Positions 13,323 through 38,795 of a stretch of DNA of 64,000 nt are shown one piece after another. The DNA is taken from NCBI GenBank assembly GCA_030141605.1, contig JAQGDQ010000007.1, positions 246,001-310,000 on the forward strand. Reading direction: 5' to 3'. The stretch's first letter is position 1. The number at the start of each line of letters is the position of its first letter. The DNA comes from Tubiluchus corallicola. Its lineage: Eukaryota; Priapulida; Priapulimorpha; Priapulimorphida; Tubiluchidae. Below the pieces are notes generated by a model. The model was not told the origin of the DNA. It searched no databases and saw nothing but the letters and a program-made list of their open reading frames with translations. The translations under genes and the position numbers were made by a program.

Positions 13323-16300
13323 ATGATTGTAGTTTGGGAATTACTGACGTTTTGGATGTCTTTCAAAACGCTCTTAGCAGAAACAGATTTGATTGTTCTT
13401 CATACAAATGACTTGAGTTCAAGAATAGAACAAGCTGATGTTTTGGGCGGACCATGCAGTCAAGCGGAAGATTTAGACGGTTTATGTTGGGGCGGCTATC
13501 CCAGAATTATTTCAAAGGTTACGCTCCTACAGAATATTCTATTTAATTGGGGAGCTAGCAGCCAGCTAGAGTTTCAAATTGAACAACTAGTTTTCAGTTC
13601 AGTTTACATAAATACTATTCTAGTACATTGGCAATACACATAGAAAACGCACTTTATAATTACTCAAAAATATAAATTTGGCAAAATATAACAAGTCTTT
13701 ATTAAAGATTATACAAAACTTACATAAGTCTATACTACAGGACTATGATGGAAAACTGGTGTCAACATATAGATAATAATAATGCCAATAACTGCTACCT
13801 AAAAATGACAGATAACGTACATAATTACAGTAAATGCTTATTTGCATTTCACTAATATAGAGGTAGAAGTATAGTTGTATGCTTTATTTTCGTAGATTCT
13901 CCTATTTTCAGTATATAGAGAGCAATTAAAAATGAAAAATAGTACGTCTTCCATTTTAGATTATAAGACTATGTCATGGACTTAAGTCAAAAAGTTAGAC
14001 TAACCAGACAGACTCAGCTTTCGCCTGATCTAAAGTGATTTTATGCACTTGTAGAAAATTTCCAAATTATTTTTTGCAAAACTGGCTCGAATATTTAATT
14101 AATGTATTACGTTCATTTATTTTACAAATAATATGATTATTGGTTCTGTGAATCTGAAACTTTATTTCAACATTTTATTTTCCGGTGTCGCTTTGTATTG
14201 CATTTTATCTTCACGTCTTGTTAATTTTATCTAAGTACCTAATAAAAATACAAGGAGGTAACTACAAATCCTGCAAATTTCACACATCGCTTGATCAGTT
14301 CTTAAATTTGTTCAGCGAACTTCAATTCAGGATTGTATACTTTATGACATAAACTCCTGGCGATGATGATGATGATGAATTGATGATGATGATATCTAGA
14401 AGTAGAAGGAGAAAGAAAAGAACTACAATGATATCGCGTTGTTGGTGTTGGTAATAGGAGTAGCAATGGCAATAGTGGTGATTTTTATTGAAGTGAATGG
14501 TGGCAGGGATAAAAGTGGATTAAAATTTGTTGAGGACTTTTGCAAGTAACCTAATAAACTACAACTGCTCAGTTTAGCTCATCTCCATGAGGAACAAAAA
14601 CTAGCTAATAAGAAATTACACGGTAGGTTGCCAGTTTTGGAATAATAATGCACGTTTTGGGCCTCATGTTATGAAGTCTTGCACTTTTGTGCTTTTAAGG
14701 AACAATCTTCTGTCAACTGTCAACTGCGGCACTTCAACAAACTTCAAAATTTTCACAGGTAAAGGAAATTAGAAGCGGTTTAGGTGGACCAATTGATGAA
14801 TATAGCTATGAATATGAAGACGACAATGATGATTATGAGTATAACTACGAAGATGATGATGACTACGGCAATGGCGATGATAATGTTAACTATTATGATG
14901 GTGCAAACAGCACGATGAAGCCGAACGTTGTATTTATGGATGCTGGAGAACAAGCCGAGGGTACATTGTGGTATGCTGTGCACAGGTGGAGAGTCATAGC
15001 CTACTTCATGAACTTGGCAGGATATGACGTTGCCGTAAGTATTAACGAAAAAAATGAGTACAGGAAATGAGTATTTCATATAAAACACGGTGTAGTTTCA
15101 GAATATCCAAGATTTTTTTACAAAATTTCAAGATTGTTATTTATTCAACCTAAAATATGACATTCGAACCAATACATTAGTTCGTTTGGATGAAACACTT
15201 AAGACTGTAGCTTAATTTCGATTACATATATTAATGTTGTGTGGCTGAGGGGACCTGAAGATGAACCATCATGGTATCAAGAAAGCTAAACTTACACTTT
15301 CAAATGCCCAGACGGCGTAGCTTCAGTCAGTTCCCAAAACACGTGAACAAAACGAGATGAGGGGCAAACTATGGAATGTGTTTAAAACCAAATTGTTTGA
15401 TAGTAAAGCTTATACACTACCGGTCGAAGGTGAAAAGTTTCTTAAAATTAATTTTACTTCAACATTTACTTTTGAAACGTTTTTTGTATGGTTAGAGCTG
15501 AAAAGACGTATCTTGGACACTTGTGCCAGACTAGTAAGGGTGTGGCCTGTGAGTTTTTTATTCGACACTGCAAGTGAGTAGAAGTCAACCGTTGTGCTTA
15601 GTCAGTCTAGGCAGTGGGAAGGGACCGGAATTTGCTCATTACTAAGATTAGTTTTCCAAGAGGAGGCATTAGACTGGCAGAATTGTCCAGCTTACTGTGC
15701 ATTTATCGTATGTTTACTACAACATACAACAAAGAGCATATATATTATATTCATATACGTTACAAATTATTATTCTTGCAGACTATAGGAAATCATGACT
15801 TTGATCTTGGCGTAGAAAACGCTGCAGATTTCTTAAAGAATCTTAGCTTTCCTGTCGTAAGCACTAATATTGACGCTAAAAATGAACCACTAATAAGAAG
15901 CAGGTGAGTGTCCTGTACTAACGATCAGGTGAGTAAGCTGATTGACTGATTGACTAGGTGCCACCCAGGGTTTCCCTGTTGTCTTTCTTTTTATCCAAAA
16001 GGGTTCGTTTACTGTGCAGTTTGGTTTCGAACTGGATCCAGCACTTAATGGCAAGGCCTGCTCCGTGTGAAGGCCTGAGGTGGGATCTCAATTTTGAGGT
16101 GGCATACTGCAATAGCACATTTTTGAGGTAGACAATAGCAAGTGCCTCAACCAGGGTCGGGTGATGACATATACAAACTCCATCAAACAAACAGTTAGAG
16201 TAGGCAAATCAAACAGCCCAGAGTGAATGTTAAGCCTGACAGTCACTCATCCATTCATTGGCAAGTCTCAGCATTGCTTAACTTTTGTCGCTAAGCATAC

Positions 16301-19300
16301 ATCCATTCACCAAGTACAATTTCAAGACTGTTGACATGTCTAGCTTCCATTGACATAATTTTATTTTTGGCTTTAAAGTCTAGCTTAATGATTTTAAATT
16401 TACTAGTTTTTGTACCAGTTTATAATCTTTCTTGTCGATAGCTGTCTCCATCCTATGACTAACTTACTTTTACTGACACTGTTTACTGATTGGTATCACC
16501 AACTGCTAGTGTGGTATTCGACTAACACAATATATAGTGGTAGCTACAAGAAAAAATTTGTAAAATCTGTTAGTAAAGTGCTGGTGACATGTGTTTAAAG
16601 ACCATTTTCGATGATATTGCATTACTGTAGTCACAGTATTATCATTAGGTTGAAAAAATCTGTGGTTCTGACGTTGGAAAGTGGTCTGACAGTTGGAGTT
16701 GTAGGTTACACAAACGTGAAAACACCTGAACAGTCGTCTTCTGGTGAGTAACAAAAAACTTGAGCTCTTCCTGTAATTATTATAAGATAAGGTAAGATAA
16801 GATGAGATGAGATGAGATGAGACGAGACGAGATGAGACGAGACGAGACGAGACGAGACGAGACGAGACGAGATGAGATGAGATGAGATGAGATGAGATGA
16901 GATGAGATGAGATGAGATGACATTACAAATACATTACAATTAACTAAAATAACGCTCCTGATAAAAACTTTAAGGTGACCTTTGCTACTGTTTCATAATT
17001 ATTTAATATTAACTTAATTTATTATTGTTAAAAATAGTTATTGTTATTATTGTTAAGAATAATTGCCAATAATATTGCTACTGCTTCTTAATTCATTTAA
17101 CTAAAAACCCTATACTTTAGCCTCACTGTATTTTTAGAGAATTAAAACGCATGACTGTACGCTGTAAAAGCTTTTTTGTTAAAAACCAGACGATTTGTCT
17201 GCTTTCTTTGGGCAGCAATAGTGCATAAGCTTATACATTTTTATTCAGTCAACATTAGTTCCATGAATCCATACGTTAGCTAATAACATACGTTATGCAG
17301 TTATAGGCCAATGGGCCGTAACTGATGTTCGCATACGCTTATAAAAAATATTAAGGGTCAGAAGTTGTACATACAGTATAGGCTTTTAGTTACCAATGTA
17401 GCATGCCACAAATGGAAAAAGAATTTGCTGCAGCTTGCGATAACCTTTTTCTGATTCTGCTTATTCATTCAGGTAAATTAAGATTTAGGCCTGTCATAGA
17501 AAGCCTAAAGGAACAAGTGAAATTGCTGAAAGCTGATCCTAGAGTTAAGATCATAATAGCGCTAGGCGACGACGATTTTGCCATAGATAAGGAAATCGCA
17601 CGTCTTGTGGAGGGAGTGGACCTAGTAGTTGGTGGTGATTCCAGAATATTCTTATGGCCTGAAGCGGGTATGTCTTTGCATTACTGTCATCAGTTTTTCT
17701 TTGCCTCATCTTTTTCTGTTCCCTAAAATCGCACTAAAATCTTTGGTCTACACTTTTTCTTTTTGTTAACCAGCTTCCTCTTTTTTCTCCTCCACAATCT
17801 GGTTATCATAATTTTGCATCAGATCTTTTCTTCGTTATTGTTGCTTCTCTGCTCTATCACAGTTTCTCGTCTTTATTTACTCTTCATATTTCTTTCTTTG
17901 TTTTGCATTTCACTCATATTACGGATTATGTTACTCCTTTTCTCAATGTTCTTTTTGTTTTATTTGCTTCAATTTTTTCTTATTCTTCATTATTTTTTCT
18001 TACAGTTTTGCTGCTGCTTTGATGCTTTGTTGCTTTAGTTCTTCCTTGTGCTTCCTTCTTTTCTCCTGTTTTCTGAGGCTCTTCATTTAGAGCAGGCGTT
18101 TTGTGACTATGACAGTTGTGAACGTTATATTAGTGAAACATCTTATTACAGAAAACAGAAACATCTTATTACATCATATCCTGTTTTAATGAAAAGAGGT
18201 TTTCAATTCATCATTTTTTTTCAAGAACCACCTCCTTCAGTCGAAGTTCCTCAATATAACTATCCCTACGTTGTTAAGAATGTAGAATCTGGCATTGCAG
18301 TACCTATAGTCAACGCTAATAAAGGCGGAAAGTACCTTGGCCAAATCAGACTGACATTCAACGATGAGGGCGAATTGATTAAATATCACGGGGCGCCAAT
18401 AGCTTTGGACAAAAATGTTGAACAAGGTACGCATTCCTATTATCCGAAACAGAACGTTCTTATTCTTGCTAAATGTCAAAAGGAGGTTTCAGGAAACTAA
18501 CATAGTTTCACGCTTTTTCTAAAGCGTTTTCTAAACAGAAGCAAAAAGAAACAGATGTAGTGAAACAAACATCTTTATATTTTCAAAGTCTATATAAAAT
18601 TCTTGGTAGCAACAAAATTTCGGACATTGATACTTAAAGAAAATGAACATGTGTTTCAAATTACACATAGTTTTAGTTCATAAGCAGGTCTGCCACTTTG
18701 GCTGTAAAGAAATGAACGTACATTTTTTTTATATTACACATCCCAAACGCATTTTCAGATCCTGACGTTTTAGAGGAACTAAAACCTTGGCGAAAGAAAG
18801 CATCAAAGACGTCAAAAAATCAGATTGGACGGACGAACGTCTATCTTGAGGGTGACATGAAAATATGTCATTTACGAGTAAGTTACGCAGAAGTGAGGAG
18901 CAAGTTGAAAAGATTGTGCTCAATTATGTTTTTGTAGCTACCCAACAATTATAGTAAATATACTGCAACATTGTATTAAACCTATATGACAACATGAAGC
19001 CTGGTCAACGAATGGATAGGTGACTCTATATTTAATATTAATTCAGTGCAGTTTCGTTAAACCTTTTCTCGCATTTTGGGAGCTCTACCATATAGACACA
19101 TCAAAGCATGATGGTCCAGCTTCTGAGTACAGAGGATTATCCTTGATATTAAAATAGGTGCCGTTCCTGCTACAGTTACCTACAATGAGTGCTAACTTTG
19201 AAATATCTAAAATCTTATAAAAACACTGTTCTTTATTGGCTGCTTGTATTTTTTGAAGCCAGCATGTTGTACCAAGACTAGGCAGCACTGCTTTTAATTT

Positions 19301-21664
19301 AGTGTTATTGTATTCCTAGCTGTAGAATTGAACCCAAACCTGCGATATGGAAGGCAAACACGTCTCCTCTCAGATATTACTATGGTAAATACATGTTCTT
19401 GTATCTGGTTAGGAATGCAATTTGGGTAATCTAGTAACTGATGCGGCAATATACAAGAACATTTGGAACAAAGAAGGTGATGAATGGAATGAAGTTGCCA
19501 TAGCACTGTACAACAGTGGAGGTATCAAAGGCTCTGTGGATGAGAAAGAAAACAAAGGTGAAATGATACGTAATTGAATTTATTTCTTCTTTCATAAAAC
19601 ACTACAAGCGTATTTTGCAGGCAAGGAACAAATTCATTTGACTTGATTACCGAGATTACTATAACTTTTTCAGTAGCTAACTATACTAATACTGATTTTC
19701 TTGTATCGTCACCAGTTTTTGTCTTTTATGCTTTTTGTTAGATCCAAATAGTAACCCTGAGCAAACTGCTCAAATAGTTAATTTAAATCAAGGGCCTCCT
19801 ATTTTACGTAAACCTTCAGAGTGCACAGTGACTATAAAACAAGTTATGAAAACATTTTCCACTATTTTGTCATGGATTGTAATTATACTGTGTAATGTAT
19901 AACGAGAAAACTATAAAGGTACATTCACACAGGGGTATTGACAGTGGGACATATGTACACATTATTCCCATTTGGAAACATATTTGAGAAGATCAGTTTA
20001 AGAGGAGAATGTCTGAAACAAGTTATGGAACATTCTGTGAGTAAAATGGACCGCGAGAGTCCATCTGGCCGATTCCTCCAAATGTCAGGTTTGTATGCAC
20101 GCTTTCCAGTTACTACAGTTTATTTTAGAGATGCCTGCTTATTCCATTAGCAGTAGTTTTCTTTATTGATTTCAACTTAAAGAACTAAAATGGAAGCAGT
20201 AAAATGCTTGAATAGACAGGTCCTGCTTGGTCATTTCTTGTAAAGTTAATGGTTTCTTAAAGAATATTGTAGGAAGTATTTACTGTTGTCACGGAATCCG
20301 TTTTTGAAATACACATTGTTAGGCAGAACTAGTTATACGTTAGAATGAAACCATAACAGCATGTATAAAGCAGATCCATTTATTGGACATGACCCATTTA
20401 ACCATCTATTTGTTCCATGATGGACATATTTGAAGGTCTTGTTGGACGAATGAAAAATCATTATTATTGCTTTTATTGCCACTAGTGCTTTTAGATGGGC
20501 CACCTCAATTAACGCATACATTTTCCATAGGAATGAGAGTGAAGTATGATCTACGGAAGCCTGTAGGATCTCGTGTTGTGGACATAAGTGTGATGTGCAC
20601 AAGATGCCGGGTCCCTAAATATGAACCTCTAGACCCTCGACGTGTCTACCGTATTCTAGTGAATAACTACTTGATAGCTGGTGGAGACGATTATGATATA
20701 ATAAAAAACAATCATACAGATAGAGTTAACACAGGTATAAGATACAAAATCATTAATATATTAAAAGCTAGAAAAAGCCAAAGACGAGGTTAAGTTCATA
20801 TAACTGCCTAATAACTAAGGATGAGGATGTTACTACATAATAAATGATAATTACAAAGGCAGAGTTATTAATATTACAGGCATAAGATACACATCAATCT
20901 TTATTATCTATTTTTGGCTCTGAAGCCCTAGAATATTTTATGGATTTGAGATTAATAAATTATCATGATCACAAACACGAAGACAAGGCTAATGTGTCAC
21001 AGGTATGAAAAGCAAGATCACTGAAGCTGGGATATGTCAAAATTATCAAAGGTCAAAAGTTACGTTAAACATGAAGAAAAATTCTTTTATCTCATAATTA
21101 GTCTACAGGTGGCGATAAATAAGTGGAACGGCACTATAACAGTCAGTTTTGACAAAAATACAAAATGTTTAAAACTAGGTCGAAATCGACAAAGGTCAAA
21201 AGTAATGTCAAAGTCACATTAGCTCAACCAAACGATTGAGCAATATGTTAACAGGATCCCTATGTAAAAAGTGTTTTTTTAGTTTTAAAGACATTCTATG
21301 CTTTTCGACTTCAAAAAGAAAAAAGAGTAGGAGAGCGGAAAATGCTAACAATGAAGCTATCGTCATTTAGTAACGTGTCAAGAATAGCTCGTGATTACAT
21401 GCATTTACTTTGTTTTTAGGTAATATTGTCGCTGTAGTTTTAGCAAAATACATAGAGCGCATGTCACCAATTATACAAGGCTTGGAGGGAAGGATAAAGT
21501 TTGTGGATAGCAGCGCCGCCGCCGCCGAGAAAAATTGTAAAAGACAAAATTTTAGCCGCCCACCTCCCACTGAGGCTACCATATCGGGAAATTGTCGGCC
21601 GTCTATAAAACTTGCAGTCACAGCAATCATACTAAAAATAGCAGTATATCTTCTACAATTGTAA
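13323..21664 (+). CDS. NT5E-like: 5'-nucleotidase-like protein A, metal-site-altered, GPI-type tail
   Basis: Eleven coding exons: 13323-13517, 14759-15034, 15782-15903, 16649-16743, 17473-17667, 18226-18426, 18759-18877, 19413-19557, 19933-20088, 20531-20734, 21420-21664. All junctions are GT-AG and in phase, giving 650 residues (human CD73 is 574). The order is: signal peptide about 1-19; metallophosphatase domain about 23-300; C-terminal nucleotide-binding domain about 365-600; hydrophobic 20-residue tail. Compared with CD73 dimetal ligands D36, H38, D85, N117, H220, H243, this protein has D30, S32, E129, N161, D262, D285. The catalytic pair H118/D121 is kept as H162/D165. In the substrate pocket R354, R395 and F500 become H399, K440 and Y548, while N435, F463 and D554 are kept. 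An acidic Tyr/Asp insert occupies about residues 72-117. The start is the Met giving the cleanest signal peptide; an in-frame Met at 13188 would add 45 residues. Ordinary nucleotidase activity is unlikely. Confidence 0.9.
14777..14914 (+). other. acidic Tyr/Asp-rich insert encoded in exon 2 of gene A
   Basis: About 46 residues (72-117 of protein A) lie between the conserved VKEIR and the NVVFMDAGEQ strand. They are absent from paralogue B and from CD73, where these elements are nearly adjacent. The insert is dominated by Asp, Glu, Tyr and Asn in patterns such as YEYEDDNDDYEYNYEDDDDY and ends in an N-glycosylation sequon (NST, 115-117). The DNA is GAT/GAC/TAT-rich, so it may have grown from a trinucleotide repeat. 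Tyrosines flanked by acids are typical tyrosine-sulfation contexts, and the charge could bind cations; both are inference. Confidence 0.8.
16786..16920 (+). repeat. pentanucleotide microsatellite (GATGA)n/(GACGA)n
   Basis: About 27 units in intron 4 of gene A. A central block of GACGA variants is flanked on both sides by GATGA units, so the array contains a homogenised variant core. Confidence 0.95.
17698..18060 (+). repeat. long polypyrimidine tract in intron 5 of gene A
   Basis: About 360 bases of strongly T/C-rich plus-strand sequence, ending roughly 165 nt before the exon 6 acceptor at 18226. It has no short repeat unit. ORFs in it read as runs of Leu, Phe and Ser and are composition artefacts. 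Confidence 0.75.
21602..21661 (+). other. C-terminal hydrophobic GPI-type signal of protein A
   Basis: The last 20 residues are a Leu/Ile/Val/Ala run beginning SIKLAVTA and ending at the stop. They follow a polar Ser/Pro/Thr/Asn stretch. Length, position and lack of a cytoplasmic tail match GPI-attachment signals, as in CD73. A single C-terminal anchor helix is the alternative. Confidence 0.65.
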
Positions 21665-23590
21665 ATTCCAACAACACTGAGTTTCTGGTTACAACGCTGA
21701 GGTTATACAGCTGCAGTGCAACAAGACGTAATGACGCCAGTCGACTTTGTGGTATGTCAAAGACAAAATTTATTTACCGTCGCTCGTTTAACAGACAACA
21801 TTAGCACTAACGGCTATTTAGCGACTTACATTTACAATAATACAGGAATGGACACAAAACACAAATAATGAATATCATGTGGCGTATATGCCCTGGCATT
21901 GGCAGCCGCTAGATTCGAATTCAAAACGGCGAGATTGCAGTCTAAAATCAAGACCACTTAGGAACACAACCCTTGACAAGAGATGTCATTGAATGTGCGG
22001 GCTGTGTAATTTGTTTGGTAGACAACATTTGGAAAATCGGAACTCTATGACTACGTCCAGTCATTTTAACTTCGAGTATGTATTAAGTACATATTCTCAT
22101 TTGACATTTACCTATTAAAACATTAAGCAAATTCCAAACCCCTAAAGACATAGACATCTGTCCACAACGTAAGTATCAAAGCAGAACTTTGTTAAAGCAT
22201 TTTAGTTTAAAATTTGGCATTGCTTACACAAGGTATGACTGCAATTCAGTGATACCACACACTACCAAGTCTGCTACATGCAAAGAAGACCAACTCATTG
22301 AGCTCACAGAATGACGTGCACAGACAGGCTCAGCTAGATCCGTTTAGGTCACAGGATGTTTTCTAATCTGGAGTTGCAAAAGTTGTTGAAACCACTATAC
22401 CTGTTTAGATATTTAGCTCTAGTATGCTCACTAACTTATGACATCCAGTAGTACAAGCAAGTGCACCACACTGTTTGTGGTCAAGAAAAGGCAACAGATT
22501 GGTAATTCTGGTGTTGAGATCAGGAACTAAAACAGTGATACGTATTTCTCTCTTACGAATTTGTTGCGGAGATAGTTGCTACTTCTCTACTTGTGGCACA
22601 ATAAAATAACGTTACAATATTTTGTGTAGCCAAGTAAAGAATTCTATTGTATTCTAGAATACTCCTACGCTCACTCTTATGTCAGTATTAGATATTGGGC
22701 CTGAGCTGTTCACATATTGCTTATTTCACATATTTCTCCAGTGTGTACAAATGTCTGACGATTCGTCATTTGTAATAAGGAGTTTTTTAACATTTATAAT
22801 CATGTTACTGTAATTGCTGTTATTACCCGATTAACCAATGATTTATTTATGTAAAAAGAAATTGTTAAGATGCTGTGAATTAGTACTATTTATTTGTGTA
22901 AATGTTTTGTTAAGGTATGCAAGCATTGTCGATTTATACTGTGGTGACTACATTATGTGTACTTTGTAGAAATAAATTTATTGTTGTTATATTTTACTAT
23001 TTTATAAATAGACAAATTTACAGACTATTGTTTTATAGCTATTAAATAACACGTGTATTTTTATTACAGTTATAATAACGTAATTATTGATTCGAAATAA
23101 ATTGTTGTTCCTGTATAGTACTAGTTACCGTCGTTGTTCTAGTTGTTGTTTTGATGTTTGAAAGGATTAAGTTCAAATTCATTTTGACTACTGTTTAAGA
23201 ACAACTTTTTCACAAACTATGAGGTATGGTTGCTAGTCAGTAGAAGGTATGATAACCGAGCTTTGACTTAGTTCTATTGTGAATGAAACTGCCTATGGCG
23301 TCCTTAATAACCTTTGAAGTTGGTCAGTTAAACAGTTATAACTGCACTAAATTTTTGCACAATTCATTATTCATTACTAGCCGTCGAAATAATTAAACCA
23401 TCTTAACTACAGTGACATAATTATGCAAATTAAACGCGCTTTTCAAAAAAAAAACGTTAAAAGAGAACGTTCAGAATATCCATTGTTGTTTTATCCTGGG
23501 AGTGTAATTGTAAATTTGCATAAGAAATAGGTGCAATGTTGACGTAATGATTGACTGATAAGCACTTGAAAAGTGGCGTAAATTTCCACC
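21665..23590 (+). other. 3' flank of gene A with candidate polyadenylation signals
   Basis: No coding exon seen. AATAAA hexamers at about 22600 and 22971 are candidate poly(A) signals. An Ala-encoding GCCGCCGCC run lies just upstream in the last exon (about 21513). Confidence 0.4.
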
Positions 23591-23596
23591 GTAAGC

Positions 23597-23965
23597 CAGG
23601 GCCGGACTATCCTATAGGTTACAGCCTACCTACAAGGCCTTGAAGCTTGGGGACCTTAAGGTAACATTTGGAAAAATCTCCTTTCAACTACGGTTGTGTT
23701 GAAATATGTGCTAACTGCTAACTTGATTTGCAAGCAAATAAATAATAAGATAGTGGTATTTCTTTAAGAACATTTTTATTCACAAACAAAAGATAGCTAT
23801 TCTAGTTTATTTAAAGAATTTGTTATAAGTTTACTTCAAGTTATGTAAATATCGCTAAAATATAACTGTGAGTAAAAAATATTCATGTCGGGTGCAGGCG
23901 AGTTACTGAACGGTCCTCTGAGGTGCCATCATTTCATTAGCCCCATGAGGTAATGACCATAACTA
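23597..23965 (-). mobile_element. hAT-like MITE, diverged, reverse orientation
   Basis: The left end reads CAGGGCCGGACTATCCTATA. The whole stretch aligns, in reverse complement, with the element at 33028-33380. Shared blocks include TTACAGCCTA, CTTGAAGCTTGGGG / CTCAAGCTTTGG, TTTCTTTAAGAA and ATTTCATTAGCCC. The right terminus is degraded. It lies between the two 5'-nucleotidase-like genes. Confidence 0.7.
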
Positions 23966-24270
23966 TTAATTCTTTTTAGCTAGACCAATAATCTCCGGAT
24001 TACATCAATGAGTCCGAATGAGCAAGAATCGAGATGTCCCTATTCAGGCTTATTGCCCATGCGCAAGCAAGACTGTAGGGTGTTTTGTAAGCAACCAATC
24101 AGAGTCTTTACACATGCGCGTCATGCATTTAGTTAAAACAATGAACCAATCAAATGCGCACACCTCCCTGCAAAAACATTGCCTTGTTGCAAGCGTGTAA
24201 AAATTATATCTACTGTTCTTTGTTCTTTTAGTTTTAGATTTTATCGTTCAAAAAAGGTCATAAATTTAAG

Positions 24271-37033
<12,763 letters not shown>

Positions 37034-38795
37034 AAAACAGGCATCCTTTGAATGTACAACCGCCAACTTAGTTGAAAACAGCTATCAATCAATAAGTCCA
37101 ACTGGTTACTGTTATATCGATTTCCTGATAATCTGAATTTTGTGATCTGGTGTACTCACAGATTTAATTTGATCGAAATTTTAGTCTTTGCAAACGACAT
37201 GCACTTTTCTCAGTGGCTGTAAGGATACATAAAAAGCAATTTCCTTGCAACTCAGTTTAAATTATCAAATATAATTTTAATAATCATGTTCATTAGGTGT
37301 TTTGCAATTTGTATTGTGCTTCCACAGTTCTAGATCTTATTGGTTTTTGGCAGTTTCTTAATTAAATTGTGAAGTTTTTGTTATAATTTAAGATCGTTGG
37401 TTAATTTGGTAATTAGGTAAGCTTAGTTTATGTCACACACAAGGTAAAACATGTTCTGTAAACTACCAAGTTAATTCTTTAATGTTGTTGGCAACTTCAA
37501 ACAAAATGTTTGAATTTCTAAATAAAGTAATTGAATGTTGCATACCGCATGTACTGTTTTCATTCCCTTTACAAAGATATTAAAATGATTTAATAAAATC
37601 AATAAAAGAATTAAAGAAGCTAAATTTACAGGCAGACTCGAGCAAGGCAGCAAGTACCATAAAACTTATCAAATTCAGGAATTGAACACGCCAATGTTCC
37701 AGATTTTTAGTCCACAGGTAGAGCCCAATTGCTGAACAAAATCTAACGTTGTAAAATGTCGAAAAACTAGATCAGTTCCTTCCTTCCAATTTAATTTACA
37801 ATCTGCTTATATTGCTTCGTGAAACCTTAAAATTCTGCTAAGATGCCCAAACTTAATCACTCGGTGAATTAACGTAACACCCTGTTCCCTGAAACCGTAC
37901 GTTACCCTGTTCCCTGAAACCGTACGTTACCCTGATCCCCTTGACACACTCGGCTAGAATACAAATTAAGACAGCGAATTCTTAGGCAAAGATGGAGAAG
38001 CAAACAAAGAAAAAGAAACTTTATTTAATGTCGGCTTGCAGTACAAAGAACATTAGTCCGTAAAGACTATTTTCTGACATAAATACAAACCTAGTATTTT
38101 GAATAAAGATATTACCTAATTAAAATGCATTAAATTACTGTAACCTAACGAATACTTAATTAAAATAAAAGCATACAAAAAAGTTCATTTATAAAATTAA
38201 GAGAGAGACGGTTAAAAGAAAAAAATAACTAGTACTCAAGTGAAAAAATACATTAAATACGTACATAATAGTTGTGAAAGTTATTTGTGAAGTCGAAATT
38301 GAACACTGGTAGAAAACAACTAAACACTAGATTGCATGTTTGCACAAAAACTGGAACACTTTTATTACACTAAATACACAGTAAAATGCACAAGTAAAAT
38401 GAAGATAATAAGTTGCACAGCACTGAGTGTGTGACAGAGAGACAATGTGTCCCATGAGTTGCACGACTGCACTGCCTGAGACAGAGAGTGACTAGCAGTG
38501 AAATCTAGCCAGTTTATATAGGTTGAGAAGTATGCAAGAACATGGCTTCACATATCCCATTACAGTAAAATAGGGGAGATACAGTGAGTTTGAATATTCA
38601 CTGGACCGAACAATTGTGATAAGGGGTGAATTGAACTAGTAAATGTTAAAGTAACGAATCAATAGATGGCAGCACCTAAATATACAGTTACAACTTTCAC
38701 AATAGTAGTAATAGTAGTGGTAGTAAATCTCCAGTAGTTATAATATAACTTTTGAGACAAATAGTTCTTTGACTGTAATTGCAACAAATTGCACA
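37034..38795 (+). other. 3' flank of gene B and gene-free sequence
   Basis: An AATAAA at 37521-37526 is a plausible poly(A) signal for gene B. A perfect 25-bp tandem duplication (unit starts CCTGTTCCCTGAAACC) occupies 37881-37930. The remainder shows no exon or named repeat. Confidence 0.5.
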
